From Xanthomonas sacchari (GTDB taxonomy: Bacteria > Pseudomonadota > Gammaproteobacteria > Xanthomonadales > Xanthomonadaceae), in contig NZ_CP100647.1 in assembly GCF_024266585.1 (NCBI RefSeq), positions 2,647,001 through 2,711,000 of the forward strand: a stretch of 64,000 nucleotides of DNA, in the 5' to 3' direction. The position numbers and the translations under genes are program-made. The notes beneath the pieces were generated by a model. The model did no database searches. It saw only the letters and a program-made list of their open reading frames with translations, and was not told the DNA's origin. Positions 7,248 to 15,223 of the stretch are shown here, piece by piece. The stretch's first letter is position 1. Each line of letters begins with the position of its first letter.

Positions 7248-8147
7248 CTAACGTGCGGCGCGGCGCGGCTTGCGTACCGCCGGTGCGGCCGACTTCTGGC
7301 GTGACGTTTGCCTCGCTGAGACGGTACGTTGTAACTCTGCTGCCAGGGTGTCGGCTCGAGTTCGCTCGACGGCAGCTTCTCGTAGCGCCTCAGCCAACGC
7401 CTGACGGGTACTGTCTTCTTGCTGGCGAGCGTGCTGTTCAAACGTTTGACGCTCCCGTTGTGCGCTCGTAAGTTGCTTTAGAAGTGCCTGAGCTTCCTGC
7501 CGTGCCCGATCGATCTCTGCATGTGCCCTATCTTCAATTGCGCGCACATGGTCGGCCTGACGATTGCGCTCGATGGTGATCACCGCCTCACGCTCGCTGT
7601 AGCGGCCCTGCAGCGCACCAAGCTCTTGTTCCATCTGGGTGCAGCGATCACGCAAGTCTTCGCGTTGCGTGGTTAGGTCGGCAATTTGAGTAAGCTGTTG
7701 ATCGCACAAGCGCTGGAGATCGGCCAGCCGCTGTTCGGCGACAACCAGCGACTCCCGAGCTTGGTTGGCAGCAACGGAATGCTGATGAATCTGCGCTTGC
7801 CAAGCGGCCTCCCGATTGCCAAAGTCATCTTGTAGTGCGACGAGGTCGGCACACTGTTGAGCCAGGTTGGCGTCAGCGTGGCGCTGTGCGGCTGCCAGCG
7901 CATGCTCCCACCACTGTGAGGCCAAGGTCGCCAGCTCCGCAGGGGCATTGGGTAGCTCAAGTTTGACCTGCTGCGCGGTCAGCCGCTCACCCAATCTTCC
8001 CCACCAGGTTTCCAGCCAGCGCACCACGGTGTTCGGAGATCCGGTGCCCAGGTGGGCACGGATGCGCTCCACCGTCGGGCGTTCGCCGGTGGCGACAAGT
8101 GCGTCGGCCGCGCCGTGCACGTCCGATTCGGTGATGCCTCTGGCCAT
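7248..8147 (-). CDS. KfrA-like DNA-binding coiled-coil protein
   Basis: 299-aa. The first about 110 residues match the KfrA N-terminal DNA-binding domain (ITESDVHGAADALVATGERP, VERIRAHLGTGSPNTVVRWL). The rest is an uninterrupted Gln/Glu/Arg/Ala-rich coiled coil ending in a basic tail (KSAAPAVRKPRRAAR). KfrA proteins on plasmids repress their own promoter and help plasmid stability. It is divergent from the tyrosine recombinase, with two abutting dyads in the gap, so it probably represses both genes. Such KfrA-integrase pairs recur on xanthomonad plasmids and islands. Confidence 0.85.
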   Translation of the reverse strand: MARGITESDVHGAADALVATGERPTVERIRAHLGTGSPNTVVRWLETWWGRLGERLTAQQVKLELPNAPAELATLASQWWEHALAAAQRHADANLAQQCADLVALQDDFGNREAAWQAQIHQHSVAANQARESLVVAEQRLADLQRLCDQQLTQIADLTTQREDLRDRCTQMEQELGALQGRYSEREAVITIERNRQADHVRAIEDRAHAEIDRARQEAQALLKQLTSAQRERQTFEQHARQQEDSTRQALAEALREAAVERTRADTLAAELQRTVSARQTSRQKSAAPAVRKPRRAAR

Positions 8148-8192
8148 TCAAATGCCTCCTGGATTGGTGCCCTACCCTGCGATTGACGTACT

Positions 8193-8237
8193 CACGATAA
8201 GTGATGATTATCGTGGCTACGTCTACTTATTCGTAGC
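8193..8237. promoter_or_regulatory. Two abutting dyads in the kfrA-integrase divergent promoter
   Basis: CACGATAA - 7 nt - TTATCGTG at 8193-8215 (perfect 8-bp arms) is directly followed by GCTACG - 10 nt - CGTAGC at 8216-8237 (perfect 6-bp arms). They occupy the short gap between the two divergent start codons and are good candidates for operators of the KfrA-like protein. Confidence 0.55.
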
Positions 8238-8251
8238 GCACATTACATACT

Positions 8252-9340
8252 ATGAATGCTAATTCCACTAGTGCCGCCCTCGTCCAGACCGTCCACCAGC
8301 TGGTACTGCCCGAACAGCTAGCGCAACAGGCGGCGGACGCGGTGCGCGAGCTGCTGGCCGAAGCGGCGGCCGAGAACACCACCCGCAGCTATACCAGTGC
8401 CCTGCGCTACTGGGCCGGCTGGCATGCGGCGCGCTACGGGATCGAGCTCGCATTGCCGGTGCCCGAAGCCACTGTGCTGCAGTTTGTGGTCGATCACGTG
8501 CAGCGCCGCTCGACTGACGGTGAGCTGGCGTGGGAGCTGCCGCCGATCGTGGACCAGGCTTTGGTGGCGGCCGGCCTGAAAGCCAAGCTTGGGCCATGGA
8601 CCTTGGCCACCGTGCGGCATCGGGTCGCCGTGCTGTCCACCGCGCACAGGCTCAAACAGGCGACCAATCCCTGTGAACAGCCAGCGATCCGCACCGTGCT
8701 CAGCCGCGCCGCCCGAGCTGCAGTCAAACGGGGCGAGCGGCCGCGCAAGAAGACTGCGATTACCCTGCCTGAGCTGGAAGCCCTGCTGGCCACCTGCGAC
8801 GACAGCCTGGAAGGAATACGGGATCGCGCCTTACTCTGCTTCGGGTTTGCCAGCGGTGGGCGCCGGCGCAGTGAGATCGCCGCCGCCGACCTACGCGACC
8901 TGCGCCGGATCGGCGAGGCGGGGTACATCTACCGGCTCGAGCACAGCAAGACCCAGCAGGCGGGCGTTACCGCCACCTCAACGCCGGACAAGCCGGTACT
9001 GGACCGGGCCGCTCTCGCCCTGCAGGATTGGCTGGAGGCGGCAGGCATCACCGAGGGGGCCATCTTCCGGCGGCTCTGGAAACAGCGCGTCGGCCCTGCC
9101 CTGTCCCCCGCTGCGGTGGGTGAGATCGTGCAAAGGCGGGCCCGCCTGGCCGGGCTGGAGGGGGATTTTGGTGGGCACAGCTTGAGGTCAGGGTTCGTGA
9201 CCGAGGCCAGCCGCCAAGGGGTGGCTCTGCCGGCGATCATGCAGCTGACCGAGCACCGGTCGGTGGCAAGTGTGATTGGATACTTCCAGACAGGCAGCGC
9301 ATCCGCGAATCCTGCCGCTCGCTTACTTGAAGATAGCTAA
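8252..9340 (+). CDS. Tyrosine recombinase / site-specific integrase
   Basis: 362-aa. An N-terminal SAM-like core-binding domain (about 25-140) is followed by a catalytic domain with the family residues in order. These are Arg in SGGRRRSEIAAADL (about 205), HxxR in GGHSLRSGF (about 308-311), His in LTEHRS (about 331) and the nucleophile Tyr in GYFQTG (about 344). It is probably an integrase or resolvase of an older integrative unit or plasmid now carried as cargo. It could act on the neighbouring tRNA gene or on the repeats elsewhere in the island, but no attachment pair was identified. Confidence 0.88.
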   Translation: MNANSTSAALVQTVHQLVLPEQLAQQAADAVRELLAEAAAENTTRSYTSALRYWAGWHAARYGIELALPVPEATVLQFVVDHVQRRSTDGELAWELPPIVDQALVAAGLKAKLGPWTLATVRHRVAVLSTAHRLKQATNPCEQPAIRTVLSRAARAAVKRGERPRKKTAITLPELEALLATCDDSLEGIRDRALLCFGFASGGRRRSEIAAADLRDLRRIGEAGYIYRLEHSKTQQAGVTATSTPDKPVLDRAALALQDWLEAAGITEGAIFRRLWKQRVGPALSPAAVGEIVQRRARLAGLEGDFGGHSLRSGFVTEASRQGVALPAIMQLTEHRSVASVIGYFQTGSASANPAARLLEDS

Positions 9341-9460
9341 GCCGCATAAGTGATCGTTGCGGAATTTCGTTCGAGCGTCGTGGATTGATCGGAAGCCTGG
9401 GCAGCGGAAGTTGGGCCTATTAGGGGTACGATACCGGAACACTCAGCCCGGTATGGACAC

Positions 9461-10573
9461 ATGGGACAATCGGTTATTGCCGACAACTGGTCGCTGCAGA
9501 TTGTGGCGGAGCTGCTCACCGACGGACTCGGCCGCGATCAGTGCCAGCTACTGCAGGTCACGACCGACGGCGCCCCACAGCTGACGTCAGTGCCTTCGGC
9601 TGCTATCGCGCTGGAGTGCTTGTTCGACCTGCTCACCGACCTAGTGCTGCGCGACCAAATTCTGGTCGAGGCCGCTCATGTCGACACGTGGCAGCGCGCC
9701 GGCCATGTGTTTGCCCCCGCCACTCGCCAGGGGGCTCTGCGTGGCTACGACTTCCAGCCGCGGGATCCGGAATTGGGGTCGGTGCGTGACGCGTTTGTCG
9801 AGCGCCTGGCGTTTACGGCGCCGCTCCGCGAGCTGCACGCGCAGTACACAATCGCTTACCGTGAGCACGGGGTCAGCTCGCACCCGCTGGAGTCGCAGAT
9901 ATTGTGGGGCGGCGCGGGCATGCTTGCGCGTGCGGTCAAGTTCGACACGCCGTACACGCCGCACCCGGCACGGCGCCGCTTCTATCAGATCGCCGGCGTC
10001 GCACTACCTGACGCCAGCGCCGCCGATCGTACCCTCGACATGGTGCGCACCAGCCGGACCAAGCTGCAACGGCGTGAGACGCGCAACGAGTCGCTGATGT
10101 CACTACGGCTGATGCTCGATCCGATCCCGTTGCAAGTCATCCGTGACGTCGACAGCCCCGCGGCCCTGATTGCCGGTGCCGTGGCGCTGCGCGACCGCTT
10201 CCGGCCAGTGCGCGACTGGCTCGGGCTGTACCAGCAGCACGTCAACAACCCCGATGGCGCCCCTATCTCCACCTACGAGCGCACGCTGGTCGAGATCGCG
10301 CGCGGGGTCGACGACGCCCTGGCCGGCGCGGGACTCGGTCAATCGTCGATGAGCGTGGGCTTTGATGGGTTCAGCCTGTCCTGGAACCCAGCCGCCACCT
10401 GGCGCAAGTACCGCAACCGACTCGGCGTGCGCGCAATGATCAATCAGCTGGTGCTGGCGCCCGATGGCCGCGCCGAACTAAAGAGGCTGCTAGGATGGTT
10501 CGGTGCGCAAGGGACGACGGTCGAGCTAGAAGTGCTCGAGCATTTCGGCCGCGGGCGCTTAGGGCGGGAATGA
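9461..10573 (+). CDS. Hypothetical protein upstream of Gabija
   Basis: 370-aa soluble protein, ATG at 9461, no signal or membrane segment. No nuclease, ATPase or DNA-binding motif that I recognise. Visible features are an acidic N-terminal half and a basic helical middle (TSRTKLQRRETRNESL). It follows the integrase by 120 nt and precedes gajA by 150 nt on the same strand. It may be an accessory of the Gabija pair or an independent cargo gene. Codon use is intermediate between island and flank. Confidence 0.65.
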   Translation: MGQSVIADNWSLQIVAELLTDGLGRDQCQLLQVTTDGAPQLTSVPSAAIALECLFDLLTDLVLRDQILVEAAHVDTWQRAGHVFAPATRQGALRGYDFQPRDPELGSVRDAFVERLAFTAPLRELHAQYTIAYREHGVSSHPLESQILWGGAGMLARAVKFDTPYTPHPARRRFYQIAGVALPDASAADRTLDMVRTSRTKLQRRETRNESLMSLRLMLDPIPLQVIRDVDSPAALIAGAVALRDRFRPVRDWLGLYQQHVNNPDGAPISTYERTLVEIARGVDDALAGAGLGQSSMSVGFDGFSLSWNPAATWRKYRNRLGVRAMINQLVLAPDGRAELKRLLGWFGAQGTTVELEVLEHFGRGRLGRE

Positions 10574-10672
10574 CGTCGTCGCTTATGGAAAGATCGTGCA
10601 ACTGCTCGACGAGGCTCAGATTCATAATCTTGGTATACTAGATTGCTCAGCAGGGCACTCTCTTTTTTTCCT

Positions 10673-10706
10673 GGTCGTTTTAAGCTAACGACCTTGAATA
10701 ATTCAA
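10673..10706. promoter_or_regulatory. Tandem dyads just upstream of gajA
   Basis: GGTCGTT - 7 nt - AACGACC at 10673-10693 is immediately followed by the odd palindrome TTGAAT-A-ATTCAA at 10694-10706. The pair ends 17 nt before the gajA ATG, so it would overlap the promoter or leader. Candidate operator or mRNA hairpin; a terminator for the upstream gene is less likely because no T-run follows. Confidence 0.4.
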
Positions 10707-10723
10707 TCTAGGGAGCGGATTCC

Positions 10724-12676
10724 ATGTATGTGCATCGGATGTTCGCAGAGAACTTTCGCGTCTTCGCGGATAGCGCATCGAACAAGCATTTAGACCTGCA
10801 ACTTGCCCAAGGGCTGAATGTGCTCGTCGGAGAGAACGACGCCGGAAAGACATGCATTGTGGATGTGATGCGATATACATTGCTCACGACGAGCAACGAT
10901 TTCATACGCATCGAAGACGACGACTTCCACTGCGGACCCGCAGGTCAGGCATCGGAGTTGCGCCTAGAACTGGAGTTGCGAGGCCTCAACAAGCCGCAAC
11001 AGGCCGCGCTCCTGGATTGGCTCACACTGGAGGCAGGCTCCGAACCTTTCGTGGTGATCCACGTACACGCCAAGCGCCGATTGCCGGGCGCGGCAAACGC
11101 CAGGCAACTTACTCCTATCATCAGCGTTACCTGTGGCAAGGGAGGCGGTGGTCCGGAATTGTCGTCGGCGGCTCGCGATCTGCTCCGCTCGACGTACCTA
11201 AAGCCACTTCGCGATGCGATCGCAGAGCTCAGGCCTAGGAAAGGGTCACGTCTTTCCCAAATTCTGAGGTCGCACAAGGATCTAAAGAAGGAAGGCGAGA
11301 ACAAGTTCGACAAGACGGCCCCTGACGCTCCCCCGAACACCCTTGTCGGAATCATGGCTCAAGCTCAGCATCGCATCAGCACCAAGGCGGTGGTCAAGGA
11401 CGTGCGTGACAAGCTCAATAACGAGTATCTAAAAGAACTGAGCTTTCAGGCGACGCCACTCACGTCCGACATCCGAATCTCCTCCGAGCTGACGCTTACG
11501 CAAATACTGGAACGACTGGAGCTGAGACTGCTCCCCCCGCAAGCGTCGACACAGGAGACAAATTGCGAACGAGGCCTCGGCTACAATAATGTGTTGTTCA
11601 TGGCGGCGGAGTTGCTTCTGCTCGGCAATGGCAGCAACGAAGATCTGCCTTTGCTGCTCATTGAGGAACCAGAGGCGCATTTGCATCCGCAACTGCAGTC
11701 TCGCGTGCTATCCATGCTGGCAGCTAAAGCAAGCGCAGATGGAATCCAGGTGGTGGTCACTACACATAGTCCCAGCATCGCAGCCAGTGCCCCAGTTGAG
11801 TCGCTCACCATCATCTGCGGAGGCAAGGCGTTTCGATTGGCCAAGGGCGAGACAGCCCTTGAGCCAGATGACTATGAATTCTTACGACGTTTTCTGGATA
11901 GTTCAAAGGCAAACTTGTTCTTTGCGCGTGGCGTTATGATTGTCGAAGGCCCCGCCGAGGCAATCTTGCTGCCAGCGTTGGCTGAAGCCGCGGGGCGCTC
12001 TTTCGAGGCCAATGGCATCTCCGTTGTCAGCGTCGGCAGTGTCGGATTGTTTCGCTATGCACGCATCTTGCAACGCGGAGATGGCACAAGTCTTCCCATC
12101 AAGGTGGCATGTCTGGGCGATGCAGACATTGTTCCCAACGATGTTACGTACATACAAGGGCGATTGGAAAAGGAAGCCAGCGGAAATCATACGACCCAGG
12201 GCGGTAAGCGTCATCCGAAGCGCAAGGTGGCGGACTACACGGCCATAGAATTGGCAGCGGCGCGACAAGCCAAGGTTGACCGCGCGCGTGGCGGAAGCAC
12301 AGAAGTTTTTATCTCGGATTACTGGACCCTAGAGTACGACCTGCTTCGTTCCGGCCTTGCACGCGCGACATATATCGCGGTTCAGTTGGACCAAGCCGAG
12401 GGCTCGAAGGGACATCTGACGACAGAGCAGTACGCTGCCACAGTCAACTCCGCCGGCGAAGAGTTCGACCTACTCAAGGAGTGCGATTCCTCCGAATCAA
12501 TCGCCGCGACCACGTACGAGACATTGCACTCTAAGAGCGCGTCAAAAGCTGTCGTAGCGCAGTATCTGGCTCGCCTGTTAAAGGATGGGCATGCCGGGAA
12601 CCAAGAGCAGATCCTCAAGGCATTGCCTCCTTATATCCTCGCCGCCTTCGACTATCTCGTTCCGGATGAACTGTGA
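10724..12676 (+). CDS. gajA: Gabija GajA: OLD-family ATPase-TOPRIM endonuclease
   Basis: 650-aa nicking endonuclease subunit of the Gabija anti-phage system. An ABC-type ATPase domain has Walker A GENDAGKT at 36-43 and Walker B LPLLLIEEPEAHLHP near 307. A TOPRIM domain starts near 405 with MIVEGPAEAILLPAL and continues to CLGDADI near 464. Known GajA assembles as a tetramer, senses nucleotide depletion and cuts DNA with GajB. This copy is somewhat longer than the usual size, with a basic insert (KRHPKRKVADYTAIELA). It is coupled to the downstream helicase gene (TGATG overlap), as in class 2 OLD systems. Confidence 0.88.
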   Translation: MYVHRMFAENFRVFADSASNKHLDLQLAQGLNVLVGENDAGKTCIVDVMRYTLLTTSNDFIRIEDDDFHCGPAGQASELRLELELRGLNKPQQAALLDWLTLEAGSEPFVVIHVHAKRRLPGAANARQLTPIISVTCGKGGGGPELSSAARDLLRSTYLKPLRDAIAELRPRKGSRLSQILRSHKDLKKEGENKFDKTAPDAPPNTLVGIMAQAQHRISTKAVVKDVRDKLNNEYLKELSFQATPLTSDIRISSELTLTQILERLELRLLPPQASTQETNCERGLGYNNVLFMAAELLLLGNGSNEDLPLLLIEEPEAHLHPQLQSRVLSMLAAKASADGIQVVVTTHSPSIAASAPVESLTIICGGKAFRLAKGETALEPDDYEFLRRFLDSSKANLFFARGVMIVEGPAEAILLPALAEAAGRSFEANGISVVSVGSVGLFRYARILQRGDGTSLPIKVACLGDADIVPNDVTYIQGRLEKEASGNHTTQGGKRHPKRKVADYTAIELAAARQAKVDRARGGSTEVFISDYWTLEYDLLRSGLARATYIAVQLDQAEGSKGHLTTEQYAATVNSAGEEFDLLKECDSSESIAATTYETLHSKSASKAVVAQYLARLLKDGHAGNQEQILKALPPYILAAFDYLVPDEL

Positions 12677-14610
12677 TGGGGACTCCCTTTATCCTGACCC
12701 TTGACGACCTGGCAAAGCTGCCGGGGCTGTTTCCGAAGCTGGAGTTCAATCGGCAAGAGCAGGTGGATGCGCTGCTGATGGCCTCCTCGGGCGACGTGCA
12801 AGCCGCCCCAGGTAGCGGCAAGACAACTCTCCTGGGGGCAAAGTTGTCCCTAATGGCAGCCCGCTGGCCGTATGCGCGTAGAGGGATCTGCATCCTCACA
12901 CACACCAACGTTGCCCGAGCAGAGATTGAAAGATGCCTCAAATCGGTCCCGTCCGGAGAATCCCTGCTCGCGTATCCCCACTACATCGGCACAATTCAAA
13001 GCTTTGTTAATCGCTTTGTCGCTCTACCGTGGCTGCGCACGCTTGGAATTACCCCTCGGGAAGTTGACGAGGAAGATTTTTCCGAGCGTTTTTACTCAGC
13101 GGCTTACAAGTTTAGCAAAGGATGGATAGGTATAAACAGGTACGCGCGCGAATCGACGATAAAGCAAGTTCGTTTTCGAGGCCCTAACCTGGACCTGCAC
13201 TCAGACGCCGATGTCCCATTGCCAGCCGGCGGGCAGATGGTTCAGAACCTTCGCGCACTCAAAGAGAAGATGGCGCAGGACGGAAGATTGCGGCATGCGG
13301 ATATGTTTGCGTACGCGCTTCAAGCCATGTCGCAGGTTCCGGCTCTCGCGGGAGTTATTAGTCACCGATTTCCGAACGTTTTTATCGACGAGATGCAGGA
13401 CACGAGCGAGCTCCAGCTTGAAGTTCTCAACGCGATATTTGGCAAGAATTCAGTCGTTCAGCGGTTCGGGGATGTTAACCAAGCCATTCTGAATCGACGT
13501 CGGAGTTCGGTTGCGAACGCCTTTCCTAACGTGGGCAGTCAGGAGGTGCGGATCAGCATGCGATTTGGAGCCCAATTTGCCGAAGTCGCCAACAGCGTCA
13601 AGGCAGTAGGGCAAGGTATCGAGGGCCGAGGTCCGAATCCCTCTGCTCCGCCGACGCTGTTCTTGTACAGCGACGACACTGTGAACCAAGTCATCGCGCG
13701 TTTTGGTGCTTGGGTCGCAAATCATGCCATGCAGGAAGAACTAGACGCGCTTCCGGTTAAGGCAGTGTGCGCGATCAAGTCCCGAGGAAACCCGCAACAG
13801 CGAGTCGGTAGACACATTCCCGACTATTTCCCTGGCTATGACGACATCGCGGCCAACCCGACGCGTAATTCGAGCAACGCAAAGAAGTTAATGCAGGTTG
13901 CGGGCACCGAGACCAAGGGCTCTGTTATAGAAAAGCGTGTATCGGCAGCTCGCGCAGCCCTCGTCTTGATAGTTCAGGCTTTTGGCAAGTCAGAGTATCG
14001 AAAGGCTAGGCACTGGCGCGATCTACTTAACATCCTCGGACCGCACAGCGATAAACAAATCACGCTCACCACTGCTGCGCACAAGTTGGTGTTCGAGCCC
14101 TACGATATGGCCTCGGAACAGTCATTCCTCGTTGCGCTCGTCAACATCACGAGAGAGTTGGGAGACATCATTGATGTATGTCCTTCGCTTGCTGACGTTC
14201 CAATGGCTTGGCTCGCCCACGACACCCCGCAAGCCAGCGAGGATCTCGGCCCATCGAATACGTATCTCGTTCAAGGTCTACAGGTTTCCTTTCCCATCCA
14301 CGTGGCCACGGTCGCTTCCGTAAAGGGGGAGACTCATTTAGCCACACTGATTATGGAGAGTTGCCGAAACAAGAAGTTCGACGTGCAGACTCTGCTGCCG
14401 TTCCTATGCGGAGATGAGGATGCCCGGGGTGCAACGGATGAAGCGACGACTGAGCGCCTGATGAACATGTTCGTCGGTGTCACTCGCCCGCGGAAGCTCT
14501 TGGCCGTTGCGATGCACGTAGACAGAGCTGACATCGACTGCTTGAAGAGACTGACGCGCGCCGGCTGGAAACTGCTTGACATGATCGAACCGCGTGGTGA
14601 AACGGCCTAA
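12676..14610 (+). CDS. gajB: Gabija GajB: UvrD/PcrA-like helicase
   Basis: 644-aa SF1 helicase partner of GajA. Motif I is QAAPGSGKTTLLGAK (about 42-56), the motif II equivalent is FIDEMQDTSE (about 235), motif III/IV FGDVNQAIL follows, and a degenerate motif VI, VGVTRPRKLL, lies near the C-terminus. ATG at 12676 shares one base with the gajA stop; a GTG one codon earlier is possible. It is longer than the about 500 residues typical of GajB and has a divergent C-terminal half. Neighbourhood supports a two-gene defence operon. Confidence 0.85.
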   Translation: MGTPFILTLDDLAKLPGLFPKLEFNRQEQVDALLMASSGDVQAAPGSGKTTLLGAKLSLMAARWPYARRGICILTHTNVARAEIERCLKSVPSGESLLAYPHYIGTIQSFVNRFVALPWLRTLGITPREVDEEDFSERFYSAAYKFSKGWIGINRYARESTIKQVRFRGPNLDLHSDADVPLPAGGQMVQNLRALKEKMAQDGRLRHADMFAYALQAMSQVPALAGVISHRFPNVFIDEMQDTSELQLEVLNAIFGKNSVVQRFGDVNQAILNRRRSSVANAFPNVGSQEVRISMRFGAQFAEVANSVKAVGQGIEGRGPNPSAPPTLFLYSDDTVNQVIARFGAWVANHAMQEELDALPVKAVCAIKSRGNPQQRVGRHIPDYFPGYDDIAANPTRNSSNAKKLMQVAGTETKGSVIEKRVSAARAALVLIVQAFGKSEYRKARHWRDLLNILGPHSDKQITLTTAAHKLVFEPYDMASEQSFLVALVNITRELGDIIDVCPSLADVPMAWLAHDTPQASEDLGPSNTYLVQGLQVSFPIHVATVASVKGETHLATLIMESCRNKKFDVQTLLPFLCGDEDARGATDEATTERLMNMFVGVTRPRKLLAVAMHVDRADIDCLKRLTRAGWKLLDMIEPRGETA

Positions 14611-14741
14611 TGAAGGTCCATCACCGCCTCTACCGCCGCAACAGGGTTGAGTGGACTGCCCGGCACCTGATAGCCGGTGACGTGGTCGTCCGCCAGAGCG
14701 CTGGTCGTATGCCCTGCTATTGCCCCCAAGGTGTTTCTCAT
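14607..14741 (-). CDS. Possible 44-aa protein coupled to cap3
   Basis: The ATG at 14741 overlaps the cap3 stop codon as ATGA, the same coupling used between other genes of this operon. It encodes 44 residues beginning MRNTLGAIAG, and ends at 14607, overlapping the gajB 3' end by 4 nt tail to tail. I do not recognise it. The tight coupling favours a real small gene, but its length is short enough for chance. Confidence 0.4.
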   Translation of the reverse strand: MRNTLGAIAGHTTSALADDHVTGYQVPGSPLNPVAAVEAVMDLH

Positions 14742-15223
14742 GCCGGCGCCGGCTCCCCTTCTTTGGGTTGACCATCTCGAATCGACCAAGCGCGGATACC
14801 GCGCGGGTGCACGGGTTTGCCAACTATGACCGCCAGCGGAGAGGACAATGCAATGGTATACCGGGTAGCAAAAGCTGCAAAGCTCGCCACATCAACAGGC
14901 GATATCTTGGGCACTACTTGCGGATGGGTATGCCAGTAGCCTACCAGACGCCAACCTTGGGAGTTGGCGTGGCCTATCTCTTGTTGGCATCGCTTAGCAT
15001 CCAGTTCCAGCCATGCCCACCCCGCCCGGTCGGCGGGATGGGGCGGGGTGGCGCCGGCGAGCACTAGCCCTCGCGGATCATCCGGATCGACGAACAGCTG
15101 TCCGCCGCGCTCGGTCTCCCAGATACGCTGGCGATGTGCGCTCAGCACCTGCGCCACGGTCTCCGTGACAAGCAGTTCTACGTTGTGCCGAGGCCAATGC
15201 CATCGCCAGGCAATAGTGTTCAA
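14738..15223 (-). CDS. cap3: CBASS Cap3: JAB/JAMM isopeptidase
   Basis: 161-aa metalloprotease of the JAB family. The JAMM zinc motif is complete: Glu at about 36-38 (WETERGG), His98 and His100 in GYWHTHP, Ser108 and Asp111 in ISPVD. In type II CBASS, Cap3 removes or antagonises the conjugation made by Cap2 on the nucleotidyltransferase. Its start overlaps the cap2 stop (ATGA-type). It is the last recognised gene of the minus-strand operon. Confidence 0.88.
   Translation of the reverse strand: MNTIAWRWHWPRHNVELLVTETVAQVLSAHRQRIWETERGGQLFVDPDDPRGLVLAGATPPHPADRAGWAWLELDAKRCQQEIGHANSQGWRLVGYWHTHPQVVPKISPVDVASFAAFATRYTIALSSPLAVIVGKPVHPRGIRAWSIRDGQPKEGEPAPA

Noticed and set aside
8252-9340. Tyrosine recombinase as the enzyme that integrated the whole island
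   Set aside because: It sits well inside the element, no attachment repeats frame the island, and the Tn7-type genes and ends explain the mobility better.
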